Notes under the pieces: model-generated
Told to the model about the DNA's origin: nothing
Database searches by the model: none
The model's input: the letters and a program-made list of their open reading frames with translations, nothing else
Program-made: the position numbers and the translations under genes
NCBI GenBank assembly: GCA_963514095.1
Contig: OY741264.1
Coordinates: forward strand, 36,258,869 to 36,322,868
Length of the DNA stretch: 64,000 bases
Direction: 5' to 3'
Source of the DNA: Eutrigla gurnardus
Lineage: Eukaryota > Chordata > Actinopteri > Perciformes > Triglidae
Shown: positions 54,000 to 64,000 of the stretch, piece after piece
How positions within the stretch are numbered: position 1 is the stretch's first letter
Layout of the letters: the number at the start of each line of letters is the position of its first letter

Positions 54000-55550
54000 C
54001 GCTAGACACGGATACGGACGGAGCCTTCTGTCCGTTCTCTGCGTACATTTCCTCCGTATTTCTGTCCGTATCCTGCAAGCTTGCGGATGCAGCCTGCGAT
54101 TTTGCCTCCTTCTCAAAAGATGCAGGATCGTTATCTCCTCCATTGTCGCCATGTTTGTTGTGATGAAAAAAAAATGTTTTCAAACTTTATTGGAGTAACT
54201 TTTTAATGTGAACAACGCCCTCCAGAGGATGTTTTGCTCAACGTCCATTCCAACGTAGAGGACGCATGAAAGCATGAGGGCAGCGACGTTTAGAACGTTG
54301 ATAAGGCACGTCTGTATTTACGCACGAAATGGAAGCATAAATGAGCCTTTAGTTCACAAAGTAGCGCATTGAACTAATAATAATTTTCATATCTGTGTAA
54401 TCCCCCAGGCACAAAAAGAAAGTGGCTTCAGTTGAAAGTTAAGTTAAATAACTAGACTAAGGCTGGCATATCATTTTAATCATGTCTCACATATTAAACA
54501 GTAAATATAAGCGTCTATTTCAACACAGAAATGTCCTTAAACATTTCATAAATCTCCCGTTCGCAAAAAATCTAAAGAGCTCTGCAAAGAATCTGGATTA
54601 TGTCCACGAGATGAAATGTTGAAAATGTCGGAGAATATTGTTCAGATATGTGATCGGTAGGAAAGGTAATCAAAATCCTCTCCCGACGTAAAGCTGCTAG
54701 GATGACTTTTATTTCCATATCGATGGTTGACGAGGAAAGGACGGCACATTTCTTCAGAGTTGGTTCAGATTCTGGAAAAAGGCGGAGACATGTAGGAGAA
54801 ACTCGGGGTTTGTTAAAGAAAACCTGCCAGCGAGCAGGTTAGGTTCACGGAGTATGTTACCACGGTAACTGACTCAGATTTATGCTGAACTGGCTTTGTG
54901 AAACCGAAAAACCAGAGTTTCCCTCATCTCAGGGTTAACTAACTCAAGGTTTTCACTAAACCTGCTTCCTGAAACGGGCCCATGGTCTCACATTTGGGCT
55001 CATTCTGACAAAACGGTAGCTCCTATCAGGAAAAAAAACACAGACCTTCATCGCTGTAAGGACTTCCTGAACGATTTGATATGTTTTTGGTGTTTCTGCA
55101 GTAAATATTTTGGAGAGAGTTGCAAGTTTAAAACAGGGGTTCTCTCTCTGCTTCTCTCAGAACATTTTGTATTGGAGTCGATGAGGAGAAAAGACAGACA
55201 TGGCTGCACTTAAAGGCTGCTAATTCAAATTCTGTAAATCTCTCTGATTTTTTTGAGCACATTGTGAGAGACAGGACAAGTTTGTTTACAAATTAAAAAA
55301 ATATGTTTGAAGAATGTAAACTGTGGCCGGGAGGAGTGTGGAAAGAGAAAAAATTAGGAATTTTTGGGGGTTCTCTCCCACTCTGACAGATGATGTCACA
55401 CATTCTGACATGAACATTCAGTGCAATACACACCCATTATAATCTCAGAATTTCTCCCAAAACGATCATGGTCATTGAAGAGTGATGGATCAGAAACTAC
55501 ATGACCTATTGAAACGTGGAAAAATACACCAATACACAAGACTTGTGTTT
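54000..55550. other. Intergenic DNA, Harbinger-like terminus near 54981
   Basis: GTTTTCACTAAACCTGCTTC then CTGAAACGGGCCC (about 54948-54981) resembles the end of a fish PIF/Harbinger MITE. No coding sequence recognised in the rest. Confidence 0.4.
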
Positions 55551-55555
55551 ACTGT

Positions 55556-57508
55556 TAAGGGCTGCAGCTATCGACTCTCTTCATAATCGAGTAATCTACC
55601 GATTAATCGAGTAATCGGATAAAAATTGACATTGTATATAGTTCCCATATACACTGTTAATTTCTTAACACATTCGGTCAATGACTATAAACAGGAATAA
55701 AAGAAGAAAAAAAGAAAGGAGAGAAAAAAGCTTAAGATAAATGAGGATGTATTTCTTTATTTAAATCCCAACACAATCAAAATAACCTAAATAGTCTAAA
55801 AATAAACTTAAAATGCTCGTCTTTGGTGATATTATAAGCAGTGTTAATGTTATTATCGTGTCTGACTCCTCACTGCTCCGGTTTGTGGCTGCCTGACTCT
55901 GAGACGCTGGGGGGGGGGGCTACTCGGCCCACAACGTACCTGTCCCGGTACCAGTTGTGTTTCCGGTGCTTTTTTAACGATTCTGAACGACGACGCTCCG
56001 ACAGTAAAGGCAGCGTCCCTAGCCTGGCTCTGGCCGTACTGCAGAATGTCGGCCCGCCCGCGGAGAACCGGAGACCGGATCAAACAACCGGTTCTTAAAA
56101 CTACACCTGAGCGGACCGCCCGGTTCACAACACCGGCTCGGGCGGAGACGTGTGAGACAGGATCTTACGGTGCGAGGGGAGACAGTGAGACAGGACCGGT
56201 ATCTTACGGTGCGAGGGGGGACGGTGAGACAGGACCGGTATCTTCCTGTGCGAGGGGGGACAGTGAGACAGGACCAGTATCTTACGGTGCGAGGGGGGGC
56301 GGTGAGACAGGACCGGTATCTTACGGTGCGAGGGGGGGCGGTGAGACAGGACCGGTATCTTACGGTGCGAGGGGTACAGTGAGACAGGACCGGTATCTTA
56401 CGGTGCGAGGGGAGACGGTGAGACAGGACCGGTATCTTACGGTGCGAGGGGGGGCGGTGAGACAGGACCGGTATCTTACGGTGCGAGGGGGGGCGGTGAG
56501 ACAGGACCGGTATCTTACGGTGCGAGGGGTACAGTGAGACAGGACCGGTATCTTACGGTGAGACAGGACCGGTATCTTCCAGTGCGAGGAGAGACGGTGA
56601 GACAGGACCGGTATCTTCCTGTGCGAGGGGGGACAGTGAGACAGGACCGGTATCTTACGGTGCGAGGGGGGACAGTGAGACAGGACCGGTATCTTACGGT
56701 GCGAGGGGAGACGGTGAGACAGGACCGGTATCTTACGGTGAGACAGGACCGGTATCTTCCTGTGCAAGGGGAGACGGTGAGAGAGAAACGGTATCTTACG
56801 GTGCGAGGAGAGACGGTGAGACAGGACCAGTATCTTCCTGTGCGAGGGGAGACGGTGAGACAGGACCGGTATCTTCCTGTGCGAGGGGAGACGGTGAGAC
56901 AGGACAGGTATCTTCCTGTGCGAGGGGAGACGGTGAGACAGGACCGGTATCTTTCTGTGCGAGGGGAGACGGTGAGACAGGACCAGTATCTTCCTGTGCG
57001 AGGGGAGACGGTGAGACAGGACCGGTATCTTCCTGTGCGAGGGGAGACGGTGAGACAGGACCGGTATCTTCCTGTGCGAGGGGAGACGAGTGTTACGGGC
57101 ACGGCAACTTTCTGTACGAAAAAAAAAAGTTTAGACCTGGGGTCAGAGCCAATCAGAGATGAAGGCCCGCCCCTACTCGGCCTCCGATTGGCTCAGACCG
57201 TGGTGATTCATGTCTGTATGCTGTGGTGGAAAAAAACATTACACTACACATAAACAGACCTGAATGGAGCACCGGTGCAACCAAGGAACATATTTAGCCA
57301 CACTTCACTGATGTTTGGTCGCGTGTGCGCCCTAAATGTTCACTCTGGATCCCTGGCTTCCTCAAACACGGTCCGTGTGGAACAATGATCCCTGCTGAGC
57401 AGGCCGCCGAGATAGGAATTTAACAAAGCTTCGAGGCAGATCTTTTGCCTCGAGCATTTTTTAGAATCGAGTTACTCGAATAACTCGAGGAATCGTTTCA
57501 GCACGACT
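55556..57508. mobile_element. hAT-like element containing a minisatellite
   Basis: Left end TAAGGGCTGCAGCTATCGAC with ATCGAGTAATC motifs; right end ACTCGAGGAATCGTTTCAGC. This end structure is familiar from fish hAT elements. ACTGTT appears at both outer edges, but a clean 8-bp duplication was not found, so borders are approximate. The interior is GC-rich with a G run at 55909-55918 and no recognisable transposase. Confidence 0.6.
56150..57090. repeat. 39-bp minisatellite, about 24 copies
   Basis: Unit GGTGAGACAGGACCGGTATC then TTACGGTGCGAGGGGAGAC. As 39 is a multiple of 3, frames stay open on both strands (TVRQDRYLTVRGE; SPRTVRYRSCLTV). Some units lack 15-18 bp. TTACGGTG and TTCCTGTG variants segregate into left and right halves. 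Confidence 0.93.
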
Positions 57509-57519
57509 ACTGTTTAAAG

Positions 57520-58285
57520 TTTAAATGGAGGTTCTAGGTGAAAGTATGCCTGAGCTAGTCTGGTTTTCACCATACTAAGGTCAATCTTTTAAGATTGAAC
57601 ATTAGTCTGGGGAAGCTGCGCTTTGTTTCTACTGCTCAAGAGGCGGGATCAATGGGCATTGTTCAAATGAACGATGCCCTTTGTGTTTCGTCATCGTCAC
57701 GTCACCGGCCAATAGCGTGCCAGGAGAGAATGGCCGTTTCTGATTGGAGCCAAAGATTCTGGCAATGTAACAGCGAAAGTAAGCCTGAGGGTGTCCAGCC
57801 TAAACTGCCGAGCGAAATCCAAATTTCCCGGAAGTTCAGGCAGGGTTCACCCAGCCTATGCCTGAGCAGAAGACGTTGGGAAAAATTCAAATCTTTTTCG
57901 CTCTTTTTTTTCTGCCCATCCCATTCACTTCAATGCAAAATTTTGCGCAGTTTTTCACAACGGAATTCGTATTCTGTTGATAAAAGTAATAGCACACCGA
58001 TCCCGATTGAAGTGCACGTATTAATATATAATTTGTCAATTGACAAGTAGCAAATCGAAATTTGAAGATGAAAGAAGAAAATAATAAGTAGGTAAAAATC
58101 CACAGTACAACAATAGTCCCTTTGCCACGAGCACTGGCCCCTACAGCTATGCCAGCTTGCCCCGTGGCCCTAATAATAACTGTAACTGTTTGTCCAGTCT
58201 CTAGCAGACCCAAATCTAGTGTTATGTAAAACTGATTGAGAAAATAAAATGTATTGTAATTAAAAATGTTTACTAACATATCTCC
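57520..58285. other. Intergenic DNA, no gene
   Basis: Contains an inverted AATCTTTTAAGATT (57586-57599) and CCAAT-type sequence near 57711, but no coding evidence. It may include a MITE. Confidence 0.4.
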
Positions 58286-58310
58286 GTGTGTTGTTACTGT
58301 TTTCCTGCAG

Positions 58311-59804
58311 ACGTACAGCAGCTGATGGCGTGTAAAGAAGAGGTTCCCTTTGAGCAGCAGGACTGGGGCTCCAGTCTGGACCAGGAGGACCCAGAGCCCC
58401 CACACATCAAAGAGGAACAGGAGGAAGTCTGGATCAGTCAGGAGGGAGAGCAGCTTCAAGGGCTGGAGGAGGCTGATATCCAGTTCTCAGTCACTCTTGT
58501 CCCTGTAAAGAGTGAAGAAGATGAAGATGAAGAGAAGCCTCAGTTCTCAGGGCTGGCTTCAGCTGCAGCCAGCAGCTCAACTGAACAGATAAAAACAGAA
58601 GCTGGTGAAGAGGACTGTGGAGGACCGGAACCACAACCAAATACTGGTGACATGACTGAAGACTCTTCTGACATTGATGACATGACTGAAGACTCATGTG
58701 AGACTGATGACAGTGATGATTGGCAGGAGACCAGAGAACCTCAGTCAGGTTTAAAGTCTTGGACCGATGATGAAGTCCCTGACCGTGATTCTAGATGTAG
58801 TCCTGGAGAGAAACAATTCAGATGCTCCGAATGTGGGAAAACATTTGACCATAGATATATGAAGAGACACATGAGAACTCACACAGGAGAGGAACCATTC
58901 AGTTGCTCAGAGTGTGGTAAACGTTTCCCTGACAAATACAATTTGAGGAGGCACATGACAACTCACACAGGAGAGAGACCATTCAGCTGCTCAGTTTGTA
59001 AGAAGACTTTTTTAGAAAGAGGAATTTTAAAAGGACACATGACAAGTCATACAGGAGAGAGACCATTCAGCTGCTCAGAGTGTGGTAAACGTTTCCCTGA
59101 CAAACGCAGATTGAGGAGGCACATGAGAACTCACACAGTAGAGAAACCTTTCAGCTGCACAGTTTGTCAGAAAACTTTTACAGAAAGAGGACATTTAAAA
59201 GTACACATGAGAACTCACACAGGAGAGAAACCTTTCAGCTGCACAGTTTGTCAGAAAACTTTTACAGAAAGAGGAAATTTAAAAGTACACATGAGAACTC
59301 ACACAGTAGAAAAACCTTTCAGCTGCACAGTTTGTAAGAAAACTCTCATGTATAGAGGAAGCTTAAAGCTACACATGAGAACTCATACAGGAGAGAAACC
59401 TTTCAGCTGCTCAGTTTGTAAGAAATTGTTCTCACACAGTGGAACTTTAAGGAGTCACATGAGAACTCATACAGGAGAGAGACCATTCAGCTGCTCAGTT
59501 TGTAAGAAATTGTTCTCACAGAGTGGAAGTTTAAGGAGTCACATGAGAACTCATACAGGAGACAAACCTTTCAGCTGCTCAGTTTGTAAGAAATTGTTCT
59601 CACAGAGTGGAAGTTTAAGGAGTCACATGAGAACTCATACAGGAGACAAACCTTTCAGCTGCTCAGTTTGTAAGAAATTGTTCTCACAGAGTGGAACTTT
59701 GAGGAGTCACATGAGAACTCATACAGGAGACAAACCTTTCAGCTGCTCAGTTTGTAAGAAAACGTTCACACAGAGGGATGAATTAAAGCGACACGTGAGA
59801 ACTC
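58311..59804 (+). pseudogene. C2H2 zinc-finger gene, main exon, truncated by a SINE
   Basis: A predicted nuclear DNA-binding protein. The exon follows a clean acceptor (TGTTTTCCTGCAG) and begins in phase 1 as DVQQLMACKEEVP, a common fish zinc-finger leader. An acidic linker is followed by twelve fingers from about 58817. Fingers 2-11 are canonical (C-x2-C-x12-H-x3-H, TGEKP linkers). Finger 1 (CSECGKTFDHRYMKRH) has 11 instead of 12 residues between C and H. Fingers 8-11 are near-identical repeats. In finger 12 the sequence goes from LKRHVRT into SINE-encoded LGAPWCSG and stops at 59830, losing the last histidine. The upstream first coding exon was not found. Truncated but perhaps still expressed. 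Confidence 0.88.
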
Positions 59805-60188
59805 TGGGTGCACCGTGGTGTAGTGGGTAGCACTCTCGCCTCAGAGCAAGAGGGTCCCGGGTTCGATTCCCGGGTCGGCCCGGGTTCCTTCTGTGTGGAG
59901 TCTGCATGTTCTCCCTGTGTAAGCGTGGGTTCTCTCCGGGTTCTCTGGCTTCCTCCCACAGTCCAAAGACATGCAGGATGGGGATAGGTTCATTGATTAC
60001 TCTAAGTTGCCCGTAGGTGTGAATGTGAGAGTGAATGGTTGTTTGTCTCTACATGTCGGCCCTGCGATAGACTGGCGTCCTGTCTAGGGTGTACCCTGCC
60101 TTCGCCCAATGGGATTTACTGGGATCAGCTCCAGCCCCCCCGTGACCCTGAATACAGGATAAGCGGTAGAAAATGGATGGATGGATGG
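59805..60188 (+). mobile_element. tRNA-derived SINE inserted in the zinc-finger exon
   Basis: The head has an A box (GTGGTGTAGTGGGTAGC) and a B box (GGGTTCGATTCCC). The body contains TGGAGTCTGCATGTTCTCCC and TTCCTCCCACAGTCCAAAG, and the tail is (ATGG)n. The flanks ACGTGAGAACTC (59793-59804) and ACATGAGAACTC (60189-60200) form a 12-bp target duplication with one mismatch. Confidence 0.92.
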
Positions 60189-60298
60189 ACATGAGAACTC
60201 ATACAGGAGAGAAACCTTTCAGTTGCTCAGTTTGTAAGAAACAATTCAAATATCTTCAATATGTAAGGAAACACAAGTTTGTAAACGAGACTCGGTGA
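60189..60298 (+). pseudogene. Severed 3' end of the zinc-finger gene
   Basis: After the SINE the frame resumes HMRTHTGEKPFSCSVCKKQ, then FKYLQYVRKHKFVNETR and a TGA at 60296-60298. It is the last finger and C-terminus, now out of reach of the upstream stop. AATAAA at 60700-60705 is a candidate polyadenylation signal for the gene. Confidence 0.85.
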
Positions 60299-60299
60299 A

Positions 60300-61420
60300 A
60301 CCTCATATCTGGCCGGACCGTGTCTGGTCAATGTGCCTGATTGAAGATAAGTCAAACTTTACAACTCAACGATCATTTTGTTAAACACCACATGAAATGA
60401 AATCCATCTCTCTCGACTCAAACTGTCTCTACAGTCTGTAGCCTGCCAGTCAGTCACCATGGCAACACTGTTCAATCACAATCAAGTGATTTCCTTGCTG
60501 CGTTAGCACCGCTGTACGTCATACTGTGATATTTTGGTATTTTCAGCTAAGTCAAGCCATGTGTGAGTCATTGGTATAAATGCACGTTCACGTCTTTCTT
60601 CAGTAGACCACGGTGTCGATCACAGATTTACTGATGCAGACGTGCGGCCGTGTACTTTTCACCAAGTCAGCTGCAGCGTCTGATGGACATGTATGAGGAA
60701 ATAAAGCATATTACATGCAAAAAAGGAAATACGGCTGAAAAGAGCGTGGCAGACAATTATGGCGGTCCGACTGAATGCGAAGCCTCAAAGTCTACATTTA
60801 CTAACCAGGGATCTTAACTGACCCGTCATTATTGTACCATTCAAGCAGTGACTTGGTTGTTGTGTATTTGTGTGTGTAACCTACTTTATTGAGCGGCCTG
60901 TACTAGATGGTCTGGGTGAATGAAAGTTCCTCCTATTAGCTTTAGTGCACATTATACTGGAATATCTGGGACTCTTATTTTGAAATGGTATGAACAGGAA
61001 GTGTCCTGTCTGTAATGTGCTGCTATGAACTATGTGAGGGCAATAAAGGAGTGGCCACACATGTATGACTTTATATGTTGCCCTTCTGACTGACTTCATT
61101 GAAAACAGCTTTGAAAATAATAAAGGTCACAATGTTAAAATAATAACAGCAGGCTGATATGTAGCCTACCTGTGTACTTTAATGCACTTTCAGAAAAATA
61201 AGGCAAAATACATGGATAAGAAGATGGAATAACTGTCAAAAAGACATCGGTTTGCGATCGGAGTGACTGCTGACTGAACAGAGGCTGGACTAGGAAGCAG
61301 GATTCGGGCTTAGCGAGGGAACTTCAGGCTTAACTCTGGGTTTTCCCTCTTCTTTTGTCTGTCATTTGTCTGAATGCAAAATACAATTCCACCACTAGAT
61401 GGGAGTAATTCCCACATACT
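60300..61420. other. Zinc-finger 3' UTR and intergenic DNA
   Basis: No coding sequence recognised. GCGTGGCAGACAATTATGGC near 60747 resembles GGCGTGGCAGACATTTACGG near 53820, so a dispersed repeat is shared. Confidence 0.45.
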
Positions 61421-61642
61421 GGCCCTCATTTATCAAACTTGCGCAGGATCTGGTGTAGATTCTGGTGTAAATATCAGTGTACGCCAAGTGTCACGTGTGA
61501 TTCACTAAAAGTGTGTACGCTGCTGATTTCGGCGTAGAACCGGCGTGGCATTGATAAATCCGGCGGCTGAAAACGATCGTAATTTAAATGACACGCCCCT
61601 ATATATTCATGCTTCAGAGGCCTCCCCCGCCCTCTTTGCGAC

Positions 61643-62665
61643 ATGGAGACTCGGAAGACGGCAAAGAAACGGAACTTTTCTGAAGCAGAAATAGAGGTTA
61701 TCACCACGGAGGTGGAGCGAAACAAAATAATATTATTTGGTTCCCTCAAAAGCGGGATTAAAGGCACACAGAAGAACGCAGTGTGGGCCAAGATAACAGC
61801 GGCGGTGAACAGCGTTGGTGTTGACGCACGGAGTCCAGCCGAGGTTGTATTTTATTTCTTGTAAAATATAAAATAAATAATATAATAATAATAAATATAA
61901 ATGTACTACTGCTGAAATACAAATCCTTTACATGTAGGTTAAAAAAAATGGAGTGATATGAAAATCGCCACCAAAAAACGGGCTGCTGCGTTTAGGTGCA
62001 GCAGCACCCAGACTGGGGGAGGACAGTCTGACCCAGACCTGACGCTGTCGCAGCAGGAGGAACGGGTGGCAGCGTTGATGGGCTCCCCGACCATCATGGG
62101 GATAAGAGGCGGTGGGGACACTGATGAGCCTGAGCTGGATGACGGTAAGAAAGGTGACACAGTCTGCAACGTTTGTTGTATTTTATTAGTATCACTTCTA
62201 CTGGGTGCCATGCAAAACAAAGTAGAATAAAAATAAAATGCCCCCCCCCCCCAGAACAGCCAGGTCCAAGCTGCGCGCGAGGGGGCCAGGCAGGAGTGGG
62301 AGAGGAGGGAGAGCCCACTTGCTCAGCTCCACCACGCGCTGCTCCACCACCACGCGCTGCTCCACCCACGCGCTGCTCCACCACCAGCTCCAGCTCCACC
62401 ACCAGCTCCAGCTCCACCACCACCAGCTCCAGCTCCACCACCAGCTCCAGCTCCACGCGCTGCTCCACCACCAGCTCCAGCTCCAGCTCCACGCGCTGCT
62501 CCACCACCACGCGCTGCTCCACCACCACGCGCTGCTCCACCACCAAGCGCCCGGTTCATCACCCAAGAGGTTCTAGACAGGCAGAACGAAATATGTCAAT
62601 TGTTAGGACATATAAACAATAACCTGGTTGCAATAAATGACACACTCAAAAACATAAATGACTAA
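61643..62665 (+). pseudogene. Harbinger Myb/SANT-like protein gene (three exons)
   Basis: Exon 1 (61643-61843) reads METRKTAKKRNFSEAEIEV and GTQKNAVWAKITAAVNSVG, a Myb/SANT-like (NAIF1-type) DNA-binding domain. Exon 2 (61938-62144) continues VKKKWSDMKIATKKRAAAF to ELDDG. Exon 3 (62255-62665) has a proline-alanine-rich linker and ends RFITQEVLDRQNEICQLL, a coiled tail, at the TAA at 62663. In this superfamily the protein partners the transposase for nuclear import and DNA binding. Within the linker, two bases are missing near 62366 (CCACCCACG for CCACCACCACG), putting the tail out of frame. Exon phases otherwise match. Confidence 0.8.
62325..62545. repeat. Proline/alanine-coding GC-rich repeat
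   Basis: Interspersed CACGCGCTGCTCCACCAC and CAGCTCCAGCTCCACCAC units, mostly multiples of 3 bp. It encodes the linker of the Myb-like protein (APPPAPAP / RAAPPP). All six frames are open over long stretches, giving spurious reading frames. Confidence 0.9.
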
Positions 62666-62727
62666 TCACTAAAAACAATAAAACCATGATCATTAAATGT
62701 TGTGCTGTGTTTCTCTACTGACCGTTT

Positions 62728-63641
62728 TTAAAAACGCTGAATAATGTTGTCTCTCCTCTGCACAGCTCTCAGGTGTGGCTGTGCCGGGCAGGGCTCTCCT
62801 GGCATAGGCTCATCTGGCTGTGCTGGGACATCAAATGGCACGCGGTGACTCTGCGCAATATTGTGCAGAATCCCACATGCCATAATGATGTCACATACCT
62901 TTTCGGCAGGGTTCCCCCTGCTGCACCCAGACATAGCCATCTGCCCTTCAGTAGCCCGATGCAGCGCTCCACTGTACCCCGTGTGCGCACGTGCGCAATG
63001 TTGTATCTGCGCTCCTGCTCAGTTGCAGGATGGGCCAGTGGAGTTAAGAGGTACTCGGTCAGGGGATAGCCTTTGTCACCTAGTAAACGATTCACACCAA
63101 ATGTTAGCATTGTAACTTGAATACTTGTATAAAAGTACTTTAACCGCTAGGCTACTCACCAAGGAGATGACTCCGGCCCTGCAGTGCGCCCCTCTGAAGC
63201 CGAGTCTCCACGCTGCTGTTTTGGAAGATGTAAGAATCGTGGGGGCCACCGGGCTACCACATTCAACAGGGAGAGGTTGGCATCACAAATGACCTGTACA
63301 TTAATCGAATGGTAACTTTTGCGGTTCACGTATGCGTAATCGTTGTCTGATGGGGGCTTCAGACGCACATGTGTGCAATCGATCGCACCGATTACATTAG
63401 GAAACCCAGCAATCTCATAAAAGGCTATTTTAATCACAGTTTGCTGAGCATCCGCATACGGGAAATTAATGTACTGCCGTGAGAGGGACTTCATTGCCGC
63501 CAGCACTGACGGCATGGTTCGGCTGATGGATGGTTGGGAGATGCCAGCTCGATCCCCAATCTCCCGTTGAAAGGTCCCGGTGGCCAAAAAACCAGACTGT
63601 CCTCCTCGAGAAAACGACCACATAGGTCGTGTGTCAAGCAC
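62728..63641 (-). pseudogene. Harbinger (HARBI1-like) transposase, frameshifted
   Basis: Exon 1 (to 63160) reads FLATGTFQREIGDRAGISQ, then NVIGAIDCTHVRLKPPSDN with the first catalytic aspartate, and VNRKSYHSINVQVICDANL. After ARWP about 8 bases are missing (near 63255) and HDSYIF follows out of frame. The donor CTTG|GTGAGT joins exon 2 (from 63079) as LLGDKGYPLTEYLL, with the second aspartate. RTRGTVERCIGLLKGRW holds the glutamate. A second frameshift near 62925 precedes KVCDIIMACGILHNIA; the stop is at 62728. The N-terminal region before FLATGT is missing. Inactive copy. Confidence 0.88.
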
Positions 63642-63749
63642 CGAATTACGACCATATGTTACGTTTCAAAATAGCGCGCCCTCTAGCGGTCAAGTAAATA
63701 TCGACACTCCGGTGTCTCAGACGATCGCCCCCCGTCAATCATCGGCAGA

Positions 63750-63823
63750 GACCCCCCCCACACGTCGACCTAAACCTACCCCCCCCCCCCCACACGTCGA
63801 CCTAAACCTACCCCCCCCCCCCC
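63750..63823. repeat. Duplicated CACACGTCGACCTAAACC block with C runs
   Basis: CACACGTCGACCTAAACCTA occurs twice about 31 bp apart, separated by runs of C. Homopolymer runs here may be assembly-sensitive. Confidence 0.9.
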
Positions 63824-64000
63824 AACGTGGAGAGCACCTGCACCGGCACAGGTATAGCACAGGAGCGCCTTGTCTCCCTCTGCAACTGGGGCTCCAGTGT
63901 CCGGCAGAGGAGGAGGAGGAGATCCCTTGGTTCATCGCTCTCCTCCAGAAGATCCTCCCGTTGGCGGAAGTTCCGTTCCCGACGGAGAGGAGCGTATTCC
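63824..64000 (+). other. Possible coding start of a partial gene at the window edge
   Basis: A + frame is open to the edge and reads PAEEEEEIPWFIALLQKIL and PLAEVPFPTERSVF. The amphipathic, non-repetitive composition is protein-like, but no family is recognised and no start or splice site is fixed. Confidence 0.25.

Larger units (their letters stand above)
61425..63640. mobile_element. PIF/Harbinger element with two convergent genes
   Basis: The left end GGCCCTCATTTATCAAACTT is typical of fish Harbinger elements. It carries a Myb/SANT-like gene on + and a HARBI1-like DDE transposase on -, the two-gene layout of this superfamily. The right terminus and transposase N-terminus are missing, so the element is truncated near 63640. 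Both genes carry frameshifts. Confidence 0.85.

Noticed and set aside
56046..57253. Long arginine-rich proteins on both strands
   Set aside because: They are products of the 39-bp minisatellite, which is open in many frames.
58491..58697. Minus-strand frame in the zinc-finger exon
   Set aside because: Antisense to the acidic leader region of the zinc-finger gene.
59805..59880. Functional tRNA gene
   Set aside because: A and B boxes are present but are the head of a SINE with body, tail and target duplication.
62094..62622. Antisense and alternate-frame proteins rich in Trp, Gly/Ala or Val/Glu/Leu
   Set aside because: They overlap the Pro/Ala-coding repeat; only the + frame joins the Myb-like exons.

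Overview
The window is teleost fish genomic DNA. The grounds are: a fish-type NLR gene (FISNA-NACHT, 174-bp LRR exons, B30.2), a C2H2 zinc-finger gene with a fish-type acidic leader, many hAT elements (one Tol2-like), Tc1, PIF/Harbinger, BEL/Pao and Ty3/gypsy elements, a tRNA-derived SINE, LINE 3' ends, and abundant mini- and microsatellites. Nothing is prokaryotic. Family names come from recognising motifs by eye, with no database search.

Layout. 1-5.4 kb: unrecognised DNA, then an hAT/ZMYM-THAP12-type transposase gene preceded by a 54-bp coding minisatellite. 6.0-8.65 kb: truncated BEL/Pao retrotransposon (minus). 8.65-9.2 kb: 3' end of an L1/Tx1-like LINE. 9.5-11.05 kb: 71-bp satellite. 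11.39-34.14 kb (minus strand): one NLRC3-like gene. From 3' to 5' it has a B30.2 exon, a 47-bp linker exon, three LRR exons, a 1.8-kb FISNA-NACHT exon, two short exons, and five copies of an N-terminal exon inside tandem duplications. Exon phases fit together throughout. Its introns hold a 38-bp minisatellite that copies the splice donor of an LRR exon about 60 times, a 1.6-kb hAT element, a 3.7-kb Tol2-like element and a 1.6-kb ZBED-type hAT.

36.2-41.7 kb: a Ty3/gypsy element with two LTRs and a 5-bp target duplication, internally deleted and carrying three later DNA-transposon insertions, one with a further element nested inside it. 42.8-47.8 kb: a GTAGTA-rich minisatellite with a 342-bp higher-order repeat, interrupted by an ACGTC-rich inverted-repeat element and by an hAT. 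48.9-52.8 kb: hAT remnants, an L2-like 3' end, a CpG-rich promoter-like block and a nearly complete Tc1 element. 55.6-57.5 kb: an hAT-like element containing a 39-bp minisatellite. 58.3-60.3 kb: a zinc-finger gene exon whose last fingers are cut off by a SINE. 61.4-63.6 kb: a PIF/Harbinger element with a Myb/SANT-like gene and a convergent, frameshifted transposase.

The one host gene that looks functional is the NLR, and even there one duplicated N-terminal exon is frameshifted. The window reads as a fast-evolving immune locus in which tandem duplication and transposon insertion keep reshaping introns and exon number. I found no clear new multi-gene system. The most unusual observation is the amplified exon-intron junction (tandem splice donors) inside the NLR gene.
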